From Campylobacterales bacterium (GTDB lineage: Bacteria > Campylobacterota > Campylobacteria > Campylobacterales > QNZT01), in the NCBI GenBank assembly GCA_027068765.1, contig JAMOMC010000092.1, forward strand, positions 1-35,211: a DNA stretch of 35,211 nucleotides. Reading direction: 5' to 3'. Both the position numbers and the translations under genes were made by a program. The notes beneath the pieces are model-generated. The model did not search any database, was not told where the DNA came from, and worked only from the letters and a program-made list of their open reading frames with translations. Shown one piece after another: positions 16,826 to 28,215 of the stretch; positions within the stretch are counted from its first letter, which is position 1, and each line of letters opens with the position of its first letter.

Positions 16826-19172
16826 AGAGTTGGTAATCTACCCAACTTCAAGAGCTGTAAGAAAAAGAGTTCAAAGTGAGCTTAAAATAGATGCTCTTCT
16901 TCCAAAAATCCTAACAATTGGAGAGTTTGAAAATAGAGCAGTTGTTGTAAATAACAGAACCTTCATAGACCAAGACACAAGAGTACAACTTTTAAACAAA
17001 GCATCTGAATTTTCAAACTTTAAAGAGCTTCAGATAAAAAGAGAATTCTTTGCATTTTTAAAAAATTCCTCTTTTTTATTTGGATTTTTTGATGAGTTAT
17101 CAGTTGAGCTAGTAGATATAAAAGATTTACATCTTAGTGACACTTATGCATCTTACCATGAGCATATTGAGATATTATCTACACTTTTAAAAAGGTACAA
17201 ACAGTTATTAAAAGAAAATAACTATGTTGACAAAATCACCCTACCCTCTTTGTATACTCTCAACTTAGCTTATATAAAATCTTTTGATAAGATTTGGCTT
17301 CACCTAGAGGGATATTTAAACAACTTTGAGTTTAAGCTACTTAGAGAGATTTCAGAAATTTGTCCTCTTTATATATATATATCTACAAACAGTTTTAATA
17401 AAAAAATGATTGCAAAATTCTTAGAGCTGGGGATAAAACTTGATTTAAATTATGACTATATTATAGATTTATCAAAATGCTCAATAAAATCAAAAAGTAA
17501 AAGCAGTCAAAATAACACAAACTTTACAACAAGCTCATTTCAAACAGCAATTATGCAAGTTGCCTTTGTCAAAAAAAGAATTTATGACTATATAAAACTT
17601 GGAATTGAAGCAGAAAATATAGCAGTAGTTTTACCAAATAGCTCATTTTCAAAGATGATAGATCTATTTGATGATAAAAATAATTATAACTTTGCGATGG
17701 GAACCTCTTATACAAAAAGTGAAATTTATCAAAATCTATTAGCAAAATATGAATACTTCTCTCTAAAAGAACAAGATAGCAAACATAGACTACAAAGATT
17801 AAACATAGATATAAAAGAGCTTGAGTTAGAACAACAAAACTGGAGTAAAAAACTCTCATCAAATGAGTTAAAAGAGAAGTTTAATACCTTTGTAAAACAA
17901 AATGATGATGAGCAGAGTGAGATATATTTTGAAGAGCTTCACCTCTTTTCAAAACTATTTCCAAGCTTAAATCACCAACCTTTTCATAAGCTATTGCATC
18001 TATTTCTAAATAGACTCTCTGTTAAATCAATTGACGATGTAAAAGGTGGAAAAGTAACTGTCATGGAAGTATTAGAGACTCGTGGGGTATCTTATGATGG
18101 TATAATTGTGGTTGATTTTAATGAAGGAGTTGTTCCCAAAAGTAGCCATAAAGATCTATTTTTATCATCAGAAATTAGACACTTTAGCTCCTTGCCAACA
18201 ACAAATGATAGAGAGAATTTACAAAAATATTATTATAAAAGAATGTTTGATAATGCAAAATTTGTATCAATCTCATATATTGAAGATGAAAAAAGCCAAC
18301 CTTCAAGATTTTTAGATGAGCTAAATATACCAAAAAACTCAGATGAATTTTCAGATTTAAGCTCCATTTTATTTGCTAAAAACATGAAGCTTAAGCATTA
18401 TCAAGAACACAATTTAGAGATAAAATATGACTTTAGTAAAACAAAACTATCAGCTACATCACTAAAGAGTTATTTTGATTGTAAAAGAATGTACTATTTT
18501 AAATATATACAGAAATTAGAAAATTTCGAAATTCCAAAAGATGATAATAGCGATAGAGTTATCGGGCTTTTATTACATGAAGCACTAAAAAATGCTTATA
18601 CAAAAAAGAGTTCATATTTTGATGAAAAAGAGCTTTTTTTTAAACTTGAAGAGTATCTACATCTAAAAAGCAATTACCAAGATAATTTACGATTTTTAGT
18701 AGATGTCTGGATGCAAAGATTAAAACCTTTTATAAAAAATGAGATAAAAAGAGCAAACGATGGCTATGAAGTTTTATACATTGAAAAAAGTTTTGATTTA
18801 AAAATAGATGATTTTACAATAACAGGTCAAATTGATAGAGTAGATAAAAAAGATGATTTTCTTGAAGTTATAGATTATAAGAGTGGCAGTATTCCAAAAG
18901 ATAGTCAAAAAGCTATAAAATCAACAAGCAATTTTCAACTTCAAATCTACCATCTTTTGGCTTCACAAAAAAATAGAGAAGTAAAACAGAGTTACTATTA
19001 TGATTTGGCTAGCGGAAATATGATTTGTGATGAATATTTTGATGAAAAGCTAGATATTTTATATAAAAACTTAGAAGAGTTAAAAGGTAAATCTCATAAC
19101 TTTTTAATGACTGAGGATATTAAAAAATGCACCTTCTGTCCATATATAAAAATCTGCAATAGGATGCTTTGA
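16812..19172 (+). CDS. addB: AddB-like exonuclease subunit (PD-(D/E)XK nuclease)
   Basis: C-terminal nuclease: SATSLKSYFDCKRMYYFKYIQKLENF, LLHEALKNAY, ITGQIDRVDKKDDFLEVIDYKSG, LQIYHLLAS, and C-x2-C-x5-C (CTFCPYIKIC) as in AddB Fe-S nucleases. Directly upstream of addA. Confidence 0.88.
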   Translation: MPQTRELVIYPTSRAVRKRVQSELKIDALLPKILTIGEFENRAVVVNNRTFIDQDTRVQLLNKASEFSNFKELQIKREFFAFLKNSSFLFGFFDELSVELVDIKDLHLSDTYASYHEHIEILSTLLKRYKQLLKENNYVDKITLPSLYTLNLAYIKSFDKIWLHLEGYLNNFEFKLLREISEICPLYIYISTNSFNKKMIAKFLELGIKLDLNYDYIIDLSKCSIKSKSKSSQNNTNFTTSSFQTAIMQVAFVKKRIYDYIKLGIEAENIAVVLPNSSFSKMIDLFDDKNNYNFAMGTSYTKSEIYQNLLAKYEYFSLKEQDSKHRLQRLNIDIKELELEQQNWSKKLSSNELKEKFNTFVKQNDDEQSEIYFEELHLFSKLFPSLNHQPFHKLLHLFLNRLSVKSIDDVKGGKVTVMEVLETRGVSYDGIIVVDFNEGVVPKSSHKDLFLSSEIRHFSSLPTTNDRENLQKYYYKRMFDNAKFVSISYIEDEKSQPSRFLDELNIPKNSDEFSDLSSILFAKNMKLKHYQEHNLEIKYDFSKTKLSATSLKSYFDCKRMYYFKYIQKLENFEIPKDDNSDRVIGLLLHEALKNAYTKKSSYFDEKELFFKLEEYLHLKSNYQDNLRFLVDVWMQRLKPFIKNEIKRANDGYEVLYIEKSFDLKIDDFTITGQIDRVDKKDDFLEVIDYKSGSIPKDSQKAIKSTSNFQLQIYHLLASQKNREVKQSYYYDLASGNMICDEYFDEKLDILYKNLEELKGKSHNFLMTEDIKKCTFCPYIKICNRML

Positions 19173-21895
19173 TGGAGTTTCATAAAAATTTAGCTTATGA
19201 AGCAAGTGCTGGGAGTGGAAAAACTTTTGCTCTTGTTATAAGATATATCTCACTTCTTTATCTTGGTGCAAAACCAGCCTCAATTGTCACTTTAACTTTT
19301 ACAAATAAAGCTGCAAATGAGATGAAGATAAGAATTAGTCAAGTTTTAAGTGAGCTTCATACAGCAAGTAGAGGAAGTGAGCTAAAAGAGATAGCAAAAT
19401 CCACAAACCTTTCACCACAAGAGATATGTAAAAAAAGGGAAAAAATATACCTCTATTTTTTGCAAAGTGAACTCAAAATTTCAACCATAGATAAATTTTT
19501 TGCTCAAATTTTAAGAAAGTTTTCACTCCATCTTGCTTTGATGCCTGATTTTAAAATAGAGCCTGATATTGATGAGCAAAAATTTATAGAGAGTTTTTTA
19601 AAAGGGGTAAAAAAAGAGAAGAGATATAAAGATCTCATAAGATTTGCCACAAATGAAAATAAAAAACTAGGAAGTATATTTACTTTTTTAGAAGATTTAT
19701 ATGCCAAAGATGGAGAATTGAAACATATAAGAGTAGATACAAATTTTAGCAATAATGAAAAAGAGATTTTAAAAGTTGCGAAAGAGCTAGAAGAGCTGTT
19801 TTTAAACTGTGAGAATCTATCACCAAGTGCAAAAAAAGCAATTACAACAAATAGCTTAGAAGAGTTGCTAAACAAAAGCTGGATAACTAAAGAGAGTTTG
19901 GATTATCACTATTTTAAAAAATGCTTCACTCCTGTGGCAGATGAGCTATTTTATAAATTAAAAGAGCAGTTAACTATATACTATTTAAGTAAAGATGCCT
20001 CTTTAAAACAGAGCTATTTAGAACTTTATAAAATTTATAAAAATACAAAACGAGAGTTAAACATAACTCAAAACTTACTCTCTTTTAATGATGTAACAAA
20101 CTCAGTTTTTGACCTACTTCACCACAATATAGATAGTGATTTTCTATATTTTAGATTAGATGCAAAGATTGACCATATTTTAATAGATGAGTTTCAAGAT
20201 ACAAATGTTATTCAGTATAAGATATTAGAACCTATTTTAGATGAGATAAATGCAGGACTTGGTACAAAAGATTTTAAAACTCTCTTTTATGTAGGTGATA
20301 TTAAACAATCAATTTATCGTTTTAGAGGAGGAGCAAAAGAGCTTTTTCATCACACAAAAAACTCTTTTGATGTTACACTTTTAGCCCTTAGAACAAATTA
20401 TCGAAGCACTTTTGAAATCGTAACTTTTGTAAATAAAACTTTTAAACCCCTTATAGATGGATACAAGGAGCAACTTAGCTTAAATAAAAATGGTGGATAT
20501 GTCAAAGTTAGCATAGAGCAAGAGCCACTTGATGATATAGTTTTAAATGTTTTTTCACTTTTAGAAAAAGGGGTCAAAGCTGATGATATAGCGATATTAA
20601 CCTATACAAATGCAGATGCATATATCATAGAGGAGTCGCTTTTAAAAAGAGAGAAAAGTTTAAAAGTGACAACTCAAACAAGCTCAAAACTCATAAACAA
20701 TTGGGCAGTCTCAGCAATCATAGAACTCTTAAAATATCTCTACTTCCATAAAGCCATAAATAGAGCAAATTTTTTAACAGCTATAGGTTTTAGATGGGAT
20801 GCCAAGCTTGATATTAGTAAATTTAATAAAAATCAAGACCTACTTACACTTGTAAAAAATATCATTAAACATTTTAATCTATATAGTGATGATGGGGTAT
20901 TTAAGTTTTTAGAAGTTATTGCATCTTATAAAGATATTGAAGAATTTTTATTTGAATCAGAGGAATTAAATACTCAATCACCTTCAAAAAAAGATGAAGG
21001 TATCAAGATACTAACTATTCACAAATCAAAAGGTTTAGAGTTTGAACATGTTGTGGTTGCTGATAGATTTAAGAAAAAAAGTGCCGATAGGTCATCTTTG
21101 ATATTTGAGTATGATGATATTAAATTAAAAAACCTTCATGTAAGGATAAAAAATAGAGAATATTTTGATAAAAATTATGCCAATGCAAAAGAGTCACTAA
21201 AAAAACTATCTTATGAAGATGAGCTAAATCTTCTATATGTTGCATTTACAAGAGCAAAAGAGTCACTTACAATCTGCCAAAAAGAGGAGAAGTCAGCATT
21301 TTCAATATTAAACCTAGATGCATCTGAAGTTGGGCAAATAGAACCTAAAAAAAGAGAAAAAGAGATTAAAGAGATTAAAAGACTAGAGTATCAAGAGAGT
21401 TCATTTGGAGCTCAAGAGAAAAAACAAAAAACAGAATTTATTGACAATACAAACTTAGAAGCCAAACATTTTGGACTTGGGCTTCACTATATGTTGGAAA
21501 TTATTGAAGATTTTGATTTAAAACATGTAGAGAGTGCTTATTGGGCTATGAAAAATCGTTATGAGATATTTTTAGAGCCTGATACTCCTATGGAGATTAA
21601 AAATCGAGTTATTAAGCTTTTAAAATATAAACCTTTTTTAGAACTTATAGTAGATGGAAAAATTCTAAAAGAGCAACCAATCTCTTATAAGGGTGAGTTA
21701 AAAATCATTGATCTTTTTATAGAACTAGAAGAGAATTTTATTATTATCGACTATAAAAGCTCCCAAAAACAGCAAAAAGAGCATATAAAACAGGTTTTAG
21801 GATACAAAAATGCTATGCAAAAAATAGTAGATAAAGATGTCATTGCCTATCTTTGTTATATTAGAAAAGATGAGATAGAGCTGGTTATTATATAA
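19172..21895 (+). CDS. addA: AddA/RecB-like UvrD-family helicase-nuclease
   Basis: Walker A YEASAGSGKTFALVIRY, VTLTFTNKAANEMKIRI, LIDEFQDTNVIQY, FYVGDIKQSIYRFRGG, LTIHKSKGLEFEHVVVA, LLYVAFTRAKESL; C-terminal nuclease motif FIIIDYKSS. The track's TTG start at 19169 is revised to the adjacent ATG 19172. Confidence 0.92.
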   Translation: MEFHKNLAYEASAGSGKTFALVIRYISLLYLGAKPASIVTLTFTNKAANEMKIRISQVLSELHTASRGSELKEIAKSTNLSPQEICKKREKIYLYFLQSELKISTIDKFFAQILRKFSLHLALMPDFKIEPDIDEQKFIESFLKGVKKEKRYKDLIRFATNENKKLGSIFTFLEDLYAKDGELKHIRVDTNFSNNEKEILKVAKELEELFLNCENLSPSAKKAITTNSLEELLNKSWITKESLDYHYFKKCFTPVADELFYKLKEQLTIYYLSKDASLKQSYLELYKIYKNTKRELNITQNLLSFNDVTNSVFDLLHHNIDSDFLYFRLDAKIDHILIDEFQDTNVIQYKILEPILDEINAGLGTKDFKTLFYVGDIKQSIYRFRGGAKELFHHTKNSFDVTLLALRTNYRSTFEIVTFVNKTFKPLIDGYKEQLSLNKNGGYVKVSIEQEPLDDIVLNVFSLLEKGVKADDIAILTYTNADAYIIEESLLKREKSLKVTTQTSSKLINNWAVSAIIELLKYLYFHKAINRANFLTAIGFRWDAKLDISKFNKNQDLLTLVKNIIKHFNLYSDDGVFKFLEVIASYKDIEEFLFESEELNTQSPSKKDEGIKILTIHKSKGLEFEHVVVADRFKKKSADRSSLIFEYDDIKLKNLHVRIKNREYFDKNYANAKESLKKLSYEDELNLLYVAFTRAKESLTICQKEEKSAFSILNLDASEVGQIEPKKREKEIKEIKRLEYQESSFGAQEKKQKTEFIDNTNLEAKHFGLGLHYMLEIIEDFDLKHVESAYWAMKNRYEIFLEPDTPMEIKNRVIKLLKYKPFLELIVDGKILKEQPISYKGELKIIDLFIELEENFIIIDYKSSQKQQKEHIKQVLGYKNAMQKIVDKDVIAYLCYIRKDEIELVII

Positions 21896-21910
21896 TTTTA
21901 ACGCCACTAA

Positions 21911-21923
21911 TATTGTGACAATA
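21911..21923. promoter_or_regulatory. Short perfect dyad in the rplM leader/promoter region
   Basis: TATTGT-G-ACAATA, 114 nt upstream of the rplM start. Function unknown. Confidence 0.2.
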
Positions 21924-22036
21924 AACAAGAAGTTTCCCTTCTGAAAATATAAACTTATATATTACTTAATTTAAGCAAACCATAAGCAACAATATCCTAA
22001 ACTCTCGCTTCAATTAAAAATTACAAAGGCAGATTT

Positions 22037-22471
22037 GTGAAAACAACAAAAATGATCAAAACAAGTGAAGTTCAAAGAGACTGGGTTGTTGTAGATGCAA
22101 CTGGAAAAAAATTCGGTCGTCTTTTAACTGAAGTTGCAACACTTCTTAGAGGAAAACACAAACCTTATTACACTCCCAATGTTGATTGTGGTGATTATGT
22201 CATTATCATCAATGCTGATAAGATTGAGGTAACAGGAACAAAGTTAGATACAAAAATATACCATAGACATACGGGGTATTTTGGTGGAGTAAAAAGTGAT
22301 AAATTTGGAGATTTATTAGAGAGTAATCCTCTTAAACTTTTCAAATTAGGTGCTAGAGGTATGCTTCCAAAATCAAACCTTGGAAAAGAGATGATTAAAA
22401 AGCTCAAAGTATATGCAGGAAGTGAGCATCCACACACTGCACAAGTAAGTAAATCAAAAGGGGCTATTTAA
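22037..22471 (+). CDS. rplM: 50S ribosomal protein L13
   Basis: [77 protein letters not shown]. Confidence 0.98.
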   Translation: MKTTKMIKTSEVQRDWVVVDATGKKFGRLLTEVATLLRGKHKPYYTPNVDCGDYVIIINADKIEVTGTKLDTKIYHRHTGYFGGVKSDKFGDLLESNPLKLFKLGARGMLPKSNLGKEMIKKLKVYAGSEHPHTAQVSKSKGAI

Positions 22472-22860
22472 TGGCAAAAATTTATGCAACAGGCAAAAGA
22501 AAAAGAGCAATCGCAAAAGTATGGATAACTCCTGGAAGCGGTAAAATGGCTATCAATGGACAAAGTCTAAATGAATGGCTAGGTGGTCTTGATTTGATTA
22601 AAAAAAGAGTTATGCAACCACTTGATTTAACAAAACAAGTTGATTCAATGGATATAATAGCAACTACACTAGGTGGTGGTTTTTCAGCACAAGCAGATGC
22701 ACTTCGTCACGGAATATCTAGAGCTTTATGTGAATATAACTCTGAGTTTAGAAGCATCTTAAAACCAAGTGGTCTCTTAACAAGAGATTCAAGAGTAGTA
22801 GAGAGAAAAAAATATGGAAAAAGAAAAGCAAGAAGAAGCCCACAATTTTCAAAAAGATAG
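22471..22860 (+). CDS. rpsI: 30S ribosomal protein S9
   Basis: [70 protein letters not shown]. Confidence 0.98.
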   Translation: MAKIYATGKRKRAIAKVWITPGSGKMAINGQSLNEWLGGLDLIKKRVMQPLDLTKQVDSMDIIATTLGGGFSAQADALRHGISRALCEYNSEFRSILKPSGLLTRDSRVVERKKYGKRKARRSPQFSKR

Positions 22861-23689
22861 TCACTTCTTTTCTATTTGGTCGAGTATTTTCTCGATCAAA
22901 TCTATACTTCTTATTTTCACCCTTGCACTTCTAATATTTTTAGGAATTAATGCTACAAAAAATACAAATAACTATCTAAATTTAACTAAAGATATATCTA
23001 AACTTCACAATGCAGAACAACTTTTTCACTCAAAAATTGATAAATTTTTGGAAAACATAACAGCAGGCATCTATGACAATCACTCAAAAAAGCAAGAAAA
23101 TATTAAAAAACTAAAACTTCAAGCCCAAGATAGTCAAAAAAGAGCAGAGATATATCTATACTATTTTTTTGGCACAATTATCTTATTTATCATAATTTTT
23201 ATGCTAATTGATAGAGATTTTTTAATACTTTTTATAGCTCTTTGTTCATTAATAAGCCTATATTTTGGATTAACATCTCCACTTTTGATGGTAATTGTCC
23301 ATAAAACTCTTCCTCTTATTGGCTTAACAACTCTCTCATTTGAGACAAAAACCATAATATCCACAATAGAAAAACTATTTTTAGATAAAAACTACCTTGT
23401 AGCAACTATTATAATTGTATTTAGTATAGTTATCCCGTTTTTAAAAACCATGATTATCTTAACTTATGGATTTTTAAAACAGAGCAAAGCTTATAAAAAT
23501 ATCATTAAAAAGATAGATAAATTAGGCAAATGGTCAATGGCTGATGTTTTTATAGTAGCATTTTTAATAGTCATTTTTGGAACCAAACAAGATATAGATA
23601 GCTCTTTGAAAATTGAAGCAGGACTCTACTTTTTTATAGGCTATGTACTTTTATCGATGATAGGATCATCAATGATTGGAAAAAAATAA
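22814..23689 (+). CDS. Paraquat-inducible protein A (PqiA)-like membrane protein
   Basis: 291 aa with several TM helices; [32 protein letters not shown] and [19 protein letters not shown] resemble PqiA. The start overlaps rpsI by 47 nt in the +1 frame. Confidence 0.7.
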   Translation: MEKEKQEEAHNFQKDSHFFSIWSSIFSIKSILLIFTLALLIFLGINATKNTNNYLNLTKDISKLHNAEQLFHSKIDKFLENITAGIYDNHSKKQENIKKLKLQAQDSQKRAEIYLYYFFGTIILFIIIFMLIDRDFLILFIALCSLISLYFGLTSPLLMVIVHKTLPLIGLTTLSFETKTIISTIEKLFLDKNYLVATIIIVFSIVIPFLKTMIILTYGFLKQSKAYKNIIKKIDKLGKWSMADVFIVAFLIVIFGTKQDIDSSLKIEAGLYFFIGYVLLSMIGSSMIGKK

Positions 23690-23737
23690 TCTATGTTTAG
23701 AGTTGTGGTTTTTACTGCTGAATGGTTACGATTAAAG

Positions 23738-24178
23738 CTATCTAAGCTTGTGTATCTTTTTTTTTCCAAGCTTAAAGATTTGAGATGAATTACTCTCATA
23801 AAAAGCTCTACTATCTTCTACAATTATCTCCGCAGAAGATTTAGCATAATCTAAATCAAACTTTTTTTTGTTTATATTTGCAGAAGTTGAGTATAAAAAA
23901 TCAAACTTTTTTAAAAACGAAGAATGATGTGGCTCTTTTACAACTCTTATAGCTCTTTTATTTAGATACAAAAAGCTTTTTTTCTCTACTCTTCTTATGA
24001 GTTTTTTATGAGTTTTTGGAACTCTTGTTAGTTTTTTTAATTTTTTATAAGAGTCGACACATATCAAAAAAGGTTGATTTGGATCTCTCTTTTTTGCATC
24101 TGAAAGCTTTTTAGGACTTTGTGATAAAAACCCAACGGTGGTATCACTCTGAGCTAAAAAAAGCTTTTTTGCATTCAC
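23738..24178 (-). CDS. Short Sua5/YciO/YrdC (TsaC)-like protein
   Basis: 146 aa: [68 protein letters not shown]. Overlaps the carB stop. Confidence 0.75.
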   Translation of the reverse strand: MNAKKLFLAQSDTTVGFLSQSPKKLSDAKKRDPNQPFLICVDSYKKLKKLTRVPKTHKKLIRRVEKKSFLYLNKRAIRVVKEPHHSSFLKKFDFLYSTSANINKKKFDLDYAKSSAEIIVEDSRAFYESNSSQIFKLGKKKIHKLR

Positions 24179-27100
24179 TGAAGATAGTCTTGAATTGCCT
24201 TTGGAGTAAGTACTGAATCTCCACTTTTTAAAACAGCTATCGCTTCAGCTGCTGCACTTGCCGCTGCAATAGTTGTAAAATAAGGCACATTTACTCTAAG
24301 GACATTTTGTCTTATCTGTTTTGCATCATTTTTGGTATCAATTGAAGCACTTGTATTTATCACTAATTGGACATTGTTGTTTCTGATTTTATCTTCTATG
24401 TTTGGTCTGCCTTCACTAATTTTGAGTACTTTTTGAGATAAAATTCCAGCATCTTCTAACACTTTGTGTGTTCCACCAGTTGCAATTATCTCAAATCCTA
24501 AATTAGCAAAGAGTCTTCCTATCTGTGGTGCAAACTCTTTATCTGCATCCGCTAATGAGATAAATGCCGTTCCCTCTACTGGTAAAGTATTATCACTTGC
24601 TAATTGACTTTTTGCAAAAGAGAGGGCAAAACTATCACTAATACCCATAACTTCGCCCGTAGATTTCATCTCTGGACCCAAAATCAAATCAGCACCAGAT
24701 AACTTTTTAAATGGAAAAACCGCCTCTTTTACTGAGATATGCCCTAAATCTTTAGGCTTAAAAACTCCATTTTCGCTATAAACAACACCAAATTTATCAT
24801 AAAAGCTAAGAGCCTCTTTTAAATCTCCTTGATACATAACTCTAGTTGCAACTTTTGCCATAGCAATGCCCGTAGCTTTACTCACAAATGGCACAGTTCG
24901 ACTTGCTCTTGGATTTACCTCTATCATGTAAATCTCATCTTGATATACAGCATATTGGATGTTTAAAAGCCCTTTGATATTTAATCCAAGAGCTATATCT
25001 TTTGTCTTTTTCTCTATCTCTTTTTGTATCTCATCAGATAGTGAAATAGGAGGAAGAGAACAAGCACTATCTCCACTATGAATACCAGCCTCTTCAATAT
25101 GTTGCATAATAGCTCCAACATAAACATCACTTTGATCACTTATGGCATCTACATCCACTTCTATGGCACGATCTAGAAATTTATCAATAAGCACAGGAGA
25201 ATCATTACTTACACTTACAGCTTCATCCATATACCCACTAAGTTCATCATCGCTATATACAATCTTCATAGCTCGCCCACCAAGTACATAACTAGGTCGA
25301 ACAAGTACAGGATACTTTATCTCATTTGCAATTTTTAAAGCTTCCTCTTTTGTTACTGCTGTTGCATTTTGTGGCTGCTTAAGATCTATTGATTTGATAA
25401 ATTTTGAAAACTTCTCTCTATCTTCTGCAAGGTCAATTACTTCAGCTGTTGTACCAATTATCTTCGCCCCAATATCAGTTAAATCTTTTGATAATTTAAG
25501 AGGTGTTTGCCCTCCAAAATGCACAATCACACCATCAGGGTTTTCTCTCTCGATAACACTTCTAACATGCTCAAAATCGATAGGCTCAAAATACAAAACA
25601 TCACTCGTATCATAATCAGTAGAAACCGTTTCAGGATTACAGTTATACATAATAGTTTTAATACCCATATCACTTAGTGCAAATGAAGCATGTACACAAC
25701 AGTAATCAAACTCAATTCCTTGCCCTATTCTGTTTGGTCCTCCACCGATAATCATCACCTTTTTCGAACTATCTTTTGGTATCTCTTTTTTTATTTCGGT
25801 TATAGGAGTTGTTGAGTAAAGATAAGGAGTTAATGCTTTAAATTCAGCAGCACAAGTGTCTACTTCATTGTACTCTAGCTCTACTCCTAAGTTTTTTCTA
25901 GCTTTATAGACTGTATCTTCGCTAGTGTCTATCAATTTTGCTAGCATTTTATCTGAAAAACCGTAACTTTTTGCAACTCTTAACTCAATTTTATCTTTTA
26001 AAATAGATACATCCACACTCTTTTCAAACTCTATAATCTCCTCAATTTGATATAAAAACCATCTATCAACTTTGCAACACTCAAATACTTCATCAACACT
26101 AAGTTCTTGTCTAAAAGCTTCTGCTATATATAAAATTCTATCGCAGTTTGGACGACGAAGCTCTTTTTTAATAAATTCCAATGAAACATCCAGATGATTA
26201 AACCCTATCAAATCTGTTTCTAAAGAACAAAGTGCCTTTTGTAAAGACTCTTTAAAAGTCCGCCCAATACTCATAACCTCTCCAACACTCTTCATCGATG
26301 TTGAGAGTGTTGAGTTAGCACTTGGGAATTTTTCAAAAGTAAAACGAGGTATTTTTGTAACAATATAATCAATAACAGGCTCAAAAGATGCAGGAGTGCC
26401 AGTGATGTCATTTGTAATCTCATCCAAAGTATAGCCAACTGCCAACAAAGTAGCAACTTTTGCTATAGGATAACCTGTAGCTTTTGAGGCAAGTGCGGAA
26501 CTTCTGCTAACTCTTGGATTCATCTCGATAACTGTCATTCTTCCATCTTCAGGATTTAATGCAAACTGAACATTGCTACCCCCAGTATCAACACCAACCT
26601 CTCTAAGAATTGCAAATGAAGCATTTCTCATGTGCTGATACTCTTTGTCTGTAAGAGTTAATGCAGGGGCAACTGTTATACTATCTCCCGTGTGAACTCC
26701 CATCGGATCAAAGTTTTCTATAGCACAAACGATGATACAGTTATCAGCAGAATCTCTAATAACTTCCATCTCATACTCTTTCCAACCAAGAAGAGACTCT
26801 TCAATCAAAATTTCATTAACAGGGCTAGCTTCAATTCCAAGCTGTGCTAACTCTTTATACTCATCAATATTGTATGCAACTCCACTTCCACCACCAGCAA
26901 GAGTAAATGAAGCTCTTATGATTAAAGGAAAGCCGCCTATTTTTTCAACTGCAAGTATAGCTTCATCAAGAGTGTATGCATAGCTACTTTTTGGTAAATC
27001 CATACCAATTTTTATCATAGCCTCTTTAAATGCTTGTCTATCTTCACCTTTATGAATTGCATCAGGGCTGGCTCCTAAAAACTCCACTCCATCAAGCATA

Positions 27101-27417
27101 CCTTTTTTGTGCATCTTCATAGCAACATTTAGTGCAGTTTGTCCACCCATAGTTGGCAAAACTGCATCTATATTCTCTTTTTTAATAATTTTTGCAATTA
27201 TCTCTTCATTGATAGGCTCTATATATGTACGATGGGCAAATTCAGGATCTGTCATGATGGTTGCAGGGTTAGAATTTATCAAAACAACTCGATACCCAAG
27301 CTCTTTTAGAGTTTTAGCAGCTTGTGTGCCAGAGTAGTCAAATTCGCAAGCTTGTCCGATTACGATAGGTCCAGATCCTATCAGTAAGATGTTTTTAATA
27401 TCTTCTCTTTTTGGCAT
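24175..27417 (-). CDS. carB: Carbamoyl-phosphate synthase large subunit
   Basis: 1080 aa; [80 protein letters not shown]-terminal MGS domain. Confidence 0.98.
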   Translation of the reverse strand: MPKREDIKNILLIGSGPIVIGQACEFDYSGTQAAKTLKELGYRVVLINSNPATIMTDPEFAHRTYIEPINEEIIAKIIKKENIDAVLPTMGGQTALNVAMKMHKKGMLDGVEFLGASPDAIHKGEDRQAFKEAMIKIGMDLPKSSYAYTLDEAILAVEKIGGFPLIIRASFTLAGGGSGVAYNIDEYKELAQLGIEASPVNEILIEESLLGWKEYEMEVIRDSADNCIIVCAIENFDPMGVHTGDSITVAPALTLTDKEYQHMRNASFAILREVGVDTGGSNVQFALNPEDGRMTVIEMNPRVSRSSALASKATGYPIAKVATLLAVGYTLDEITNDITGTPASFEPVIDYIVTKIPRFTFEKFPSANSTLSTSMKSVGEVMSIGRTFKESLQKALCSLETDLIGFNHLDVSLEFIKKELRRPNCDRILYIAEAFRQELSVDEVFECCKVDRWFLYQIEEIIEFEKSVDVSILKDKIELRVAKSYGFSDKMLAKLIDTSEDTVYKARKNLGVELEYNEVDTCAAEFKALTPYLYSTTPITEIKKEIPKDSSKKVMIIGGGPNRIGQGIEFDYCCVHASFALSDMGIKTIMYNCNPETVSTDYDTSDVLYFEPIDFEHVRSVIERENPDGVIVHFGGQTPLKLSKDLTDIGAKIIGTTAEVIDLAEDREKFSKFIKSIDLKQPQNATAVTKEEALKIANEIKYPVLVRPSYVLGGRAMKIVYSDDELSGYMDEAVSVSNDSPVLIDKFLDRAIEVDVDAISDQSDVYVGAIMQHIEEAGIHSGDSACSLPPISLSDEIQKEIEKKTKDIALGLNIKGLLNIQYAVYQDEIYMIEVNPRASRTVPFVSKATGIAMAKVATRVMYQGDLKEALSFYDKFGVVYSENGVFKPKDLGHISVKEAVFPFKKLSGADLILGPEMKSTGEVMGISDSFALSFAKSQLASDNTLPVEGTAFISLADADKEFAPQIGRLFANLGFEIIATGGTHKVLEDAGILSQKVLKISEGRPNIEDKIRNNNVQLVINTSASIDTKNDAKQIRQNVLRVNVPYFTTIAAASAAAEAIAVLKSGDSVLTPKAIQDYLQ

Positions 27418-27456
27418 ATTTATCCTTAAAAATAATAATTATTAGTATAGCGAATA

Positions 27457-28215
27457 CTAGTTTACACCCAACTCTACAGCATAAAAAAAGTTTGGTTTTT
27501 TGACCTTCATGTAAGGCTCTATCGTAGCAGTTTTATAAATATTTTTAAGAGTTACATCAACTACTTTTCCTACTTTTATCCCCTCATAAAAGAGACTATC
27601 ACTACCACTTGTAATCACCTCATCACCGATATTTATCTCTTGATGATAAGGTATATACTTTATAAGTAAATTTTTTTCATTTCCAAATAAAACTCCAAGA
27701 ACTCTATCTTCTCCAATCAAAACTGAAAAAACAACTTTTTTATCTAACTGAATATACCCCAAAGCTTTCTTGTTTTTTGGATAAACAACACCTGCTGTAA
27801 CTCCTTTGTAAATTAGACCTAAAGTACTTTTTTTATCATAATTTGGCAAATCAAGCCATAACCTAAAAGGGTTATCAAGCTCTTCATATGAGATAACACG
27901 AGAAAGTTTTAGTTTTGGATTAAAAGAGCTTAGATTTGATTCATCAAGAAGTTGATTTAGTTTTGTTGCAAAAATAGTTGAAAGTTCTGCTTGTGGCTTT
28001 AAGATTTCTACTTGTTTTTGGAGCTCTTCAATTTGATTTTCTTGTTTAAAATGCGTTTTTATATTGTTACTTATACGATAAGTTTGCTCTATAAAAAAGA
28101 GTTTTATACTATTTGAAACATTTAAGACTTGATTTTTAAAAGGATCTAGATAATTAAATGATATAAAGATAGTTGAGATTAGAATAAGCCCAAGAAAGAC
28201 TCTATTTTTAGGCAT
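27457..28215 (-). CDS. mreC: Rod shape-determining protein MreC
   Basis: N-terminal TM followed by coiled-coil; GEDRVLGVLFGNEKNLLIKYIPYHQEINIGDEVITSGSDSLFYEGIKVGKV. Overlaps mreB. Confidence 0.93.
   Translation of the reverse strand: MPKNRVFLGLILISTIFISFNYLDPFKNQVLNVSNSIKLFFIEQTYRISNNIKTHFKQENQIEELQKQVEILKPQAELSTIFATKLNQLLDESNLSSFNPKLKLSRVISYEELDNPFRLWLDLPNYDKKSTLGLIYKGVTAGVVYPKNKKALGYIQLDKKVVFSVLIGEDRVLGVLFGNEKNLLIKYIPYHQEINIGDEVITSGSDSLFYEGIKVGKVVDVTLKNIYKTATIEPYMKVKKPNFFYAVELGVN

Noticed and set aside
19504-19875. 123-aa minus-strand ORF inside addA
   Set aside because: Antisense shadow, S/F/K-rich translation; addA helicase motifs support the + strand frame.
23735-23749. AAGCT-ATCTA-AGCTT stem followed by T-rich sequence between the convergent PqiA-like and TsaC-like genes
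   Set aside because: Only a 5-bp AT-rich stem, too weak to call a terminator with confidence.
26732-27337. + strand ORFs inside carB (83 and 76 aa; also 73 aa at 25394)
   Set aside because: Antisense shadows of carB with no recognisable domain.
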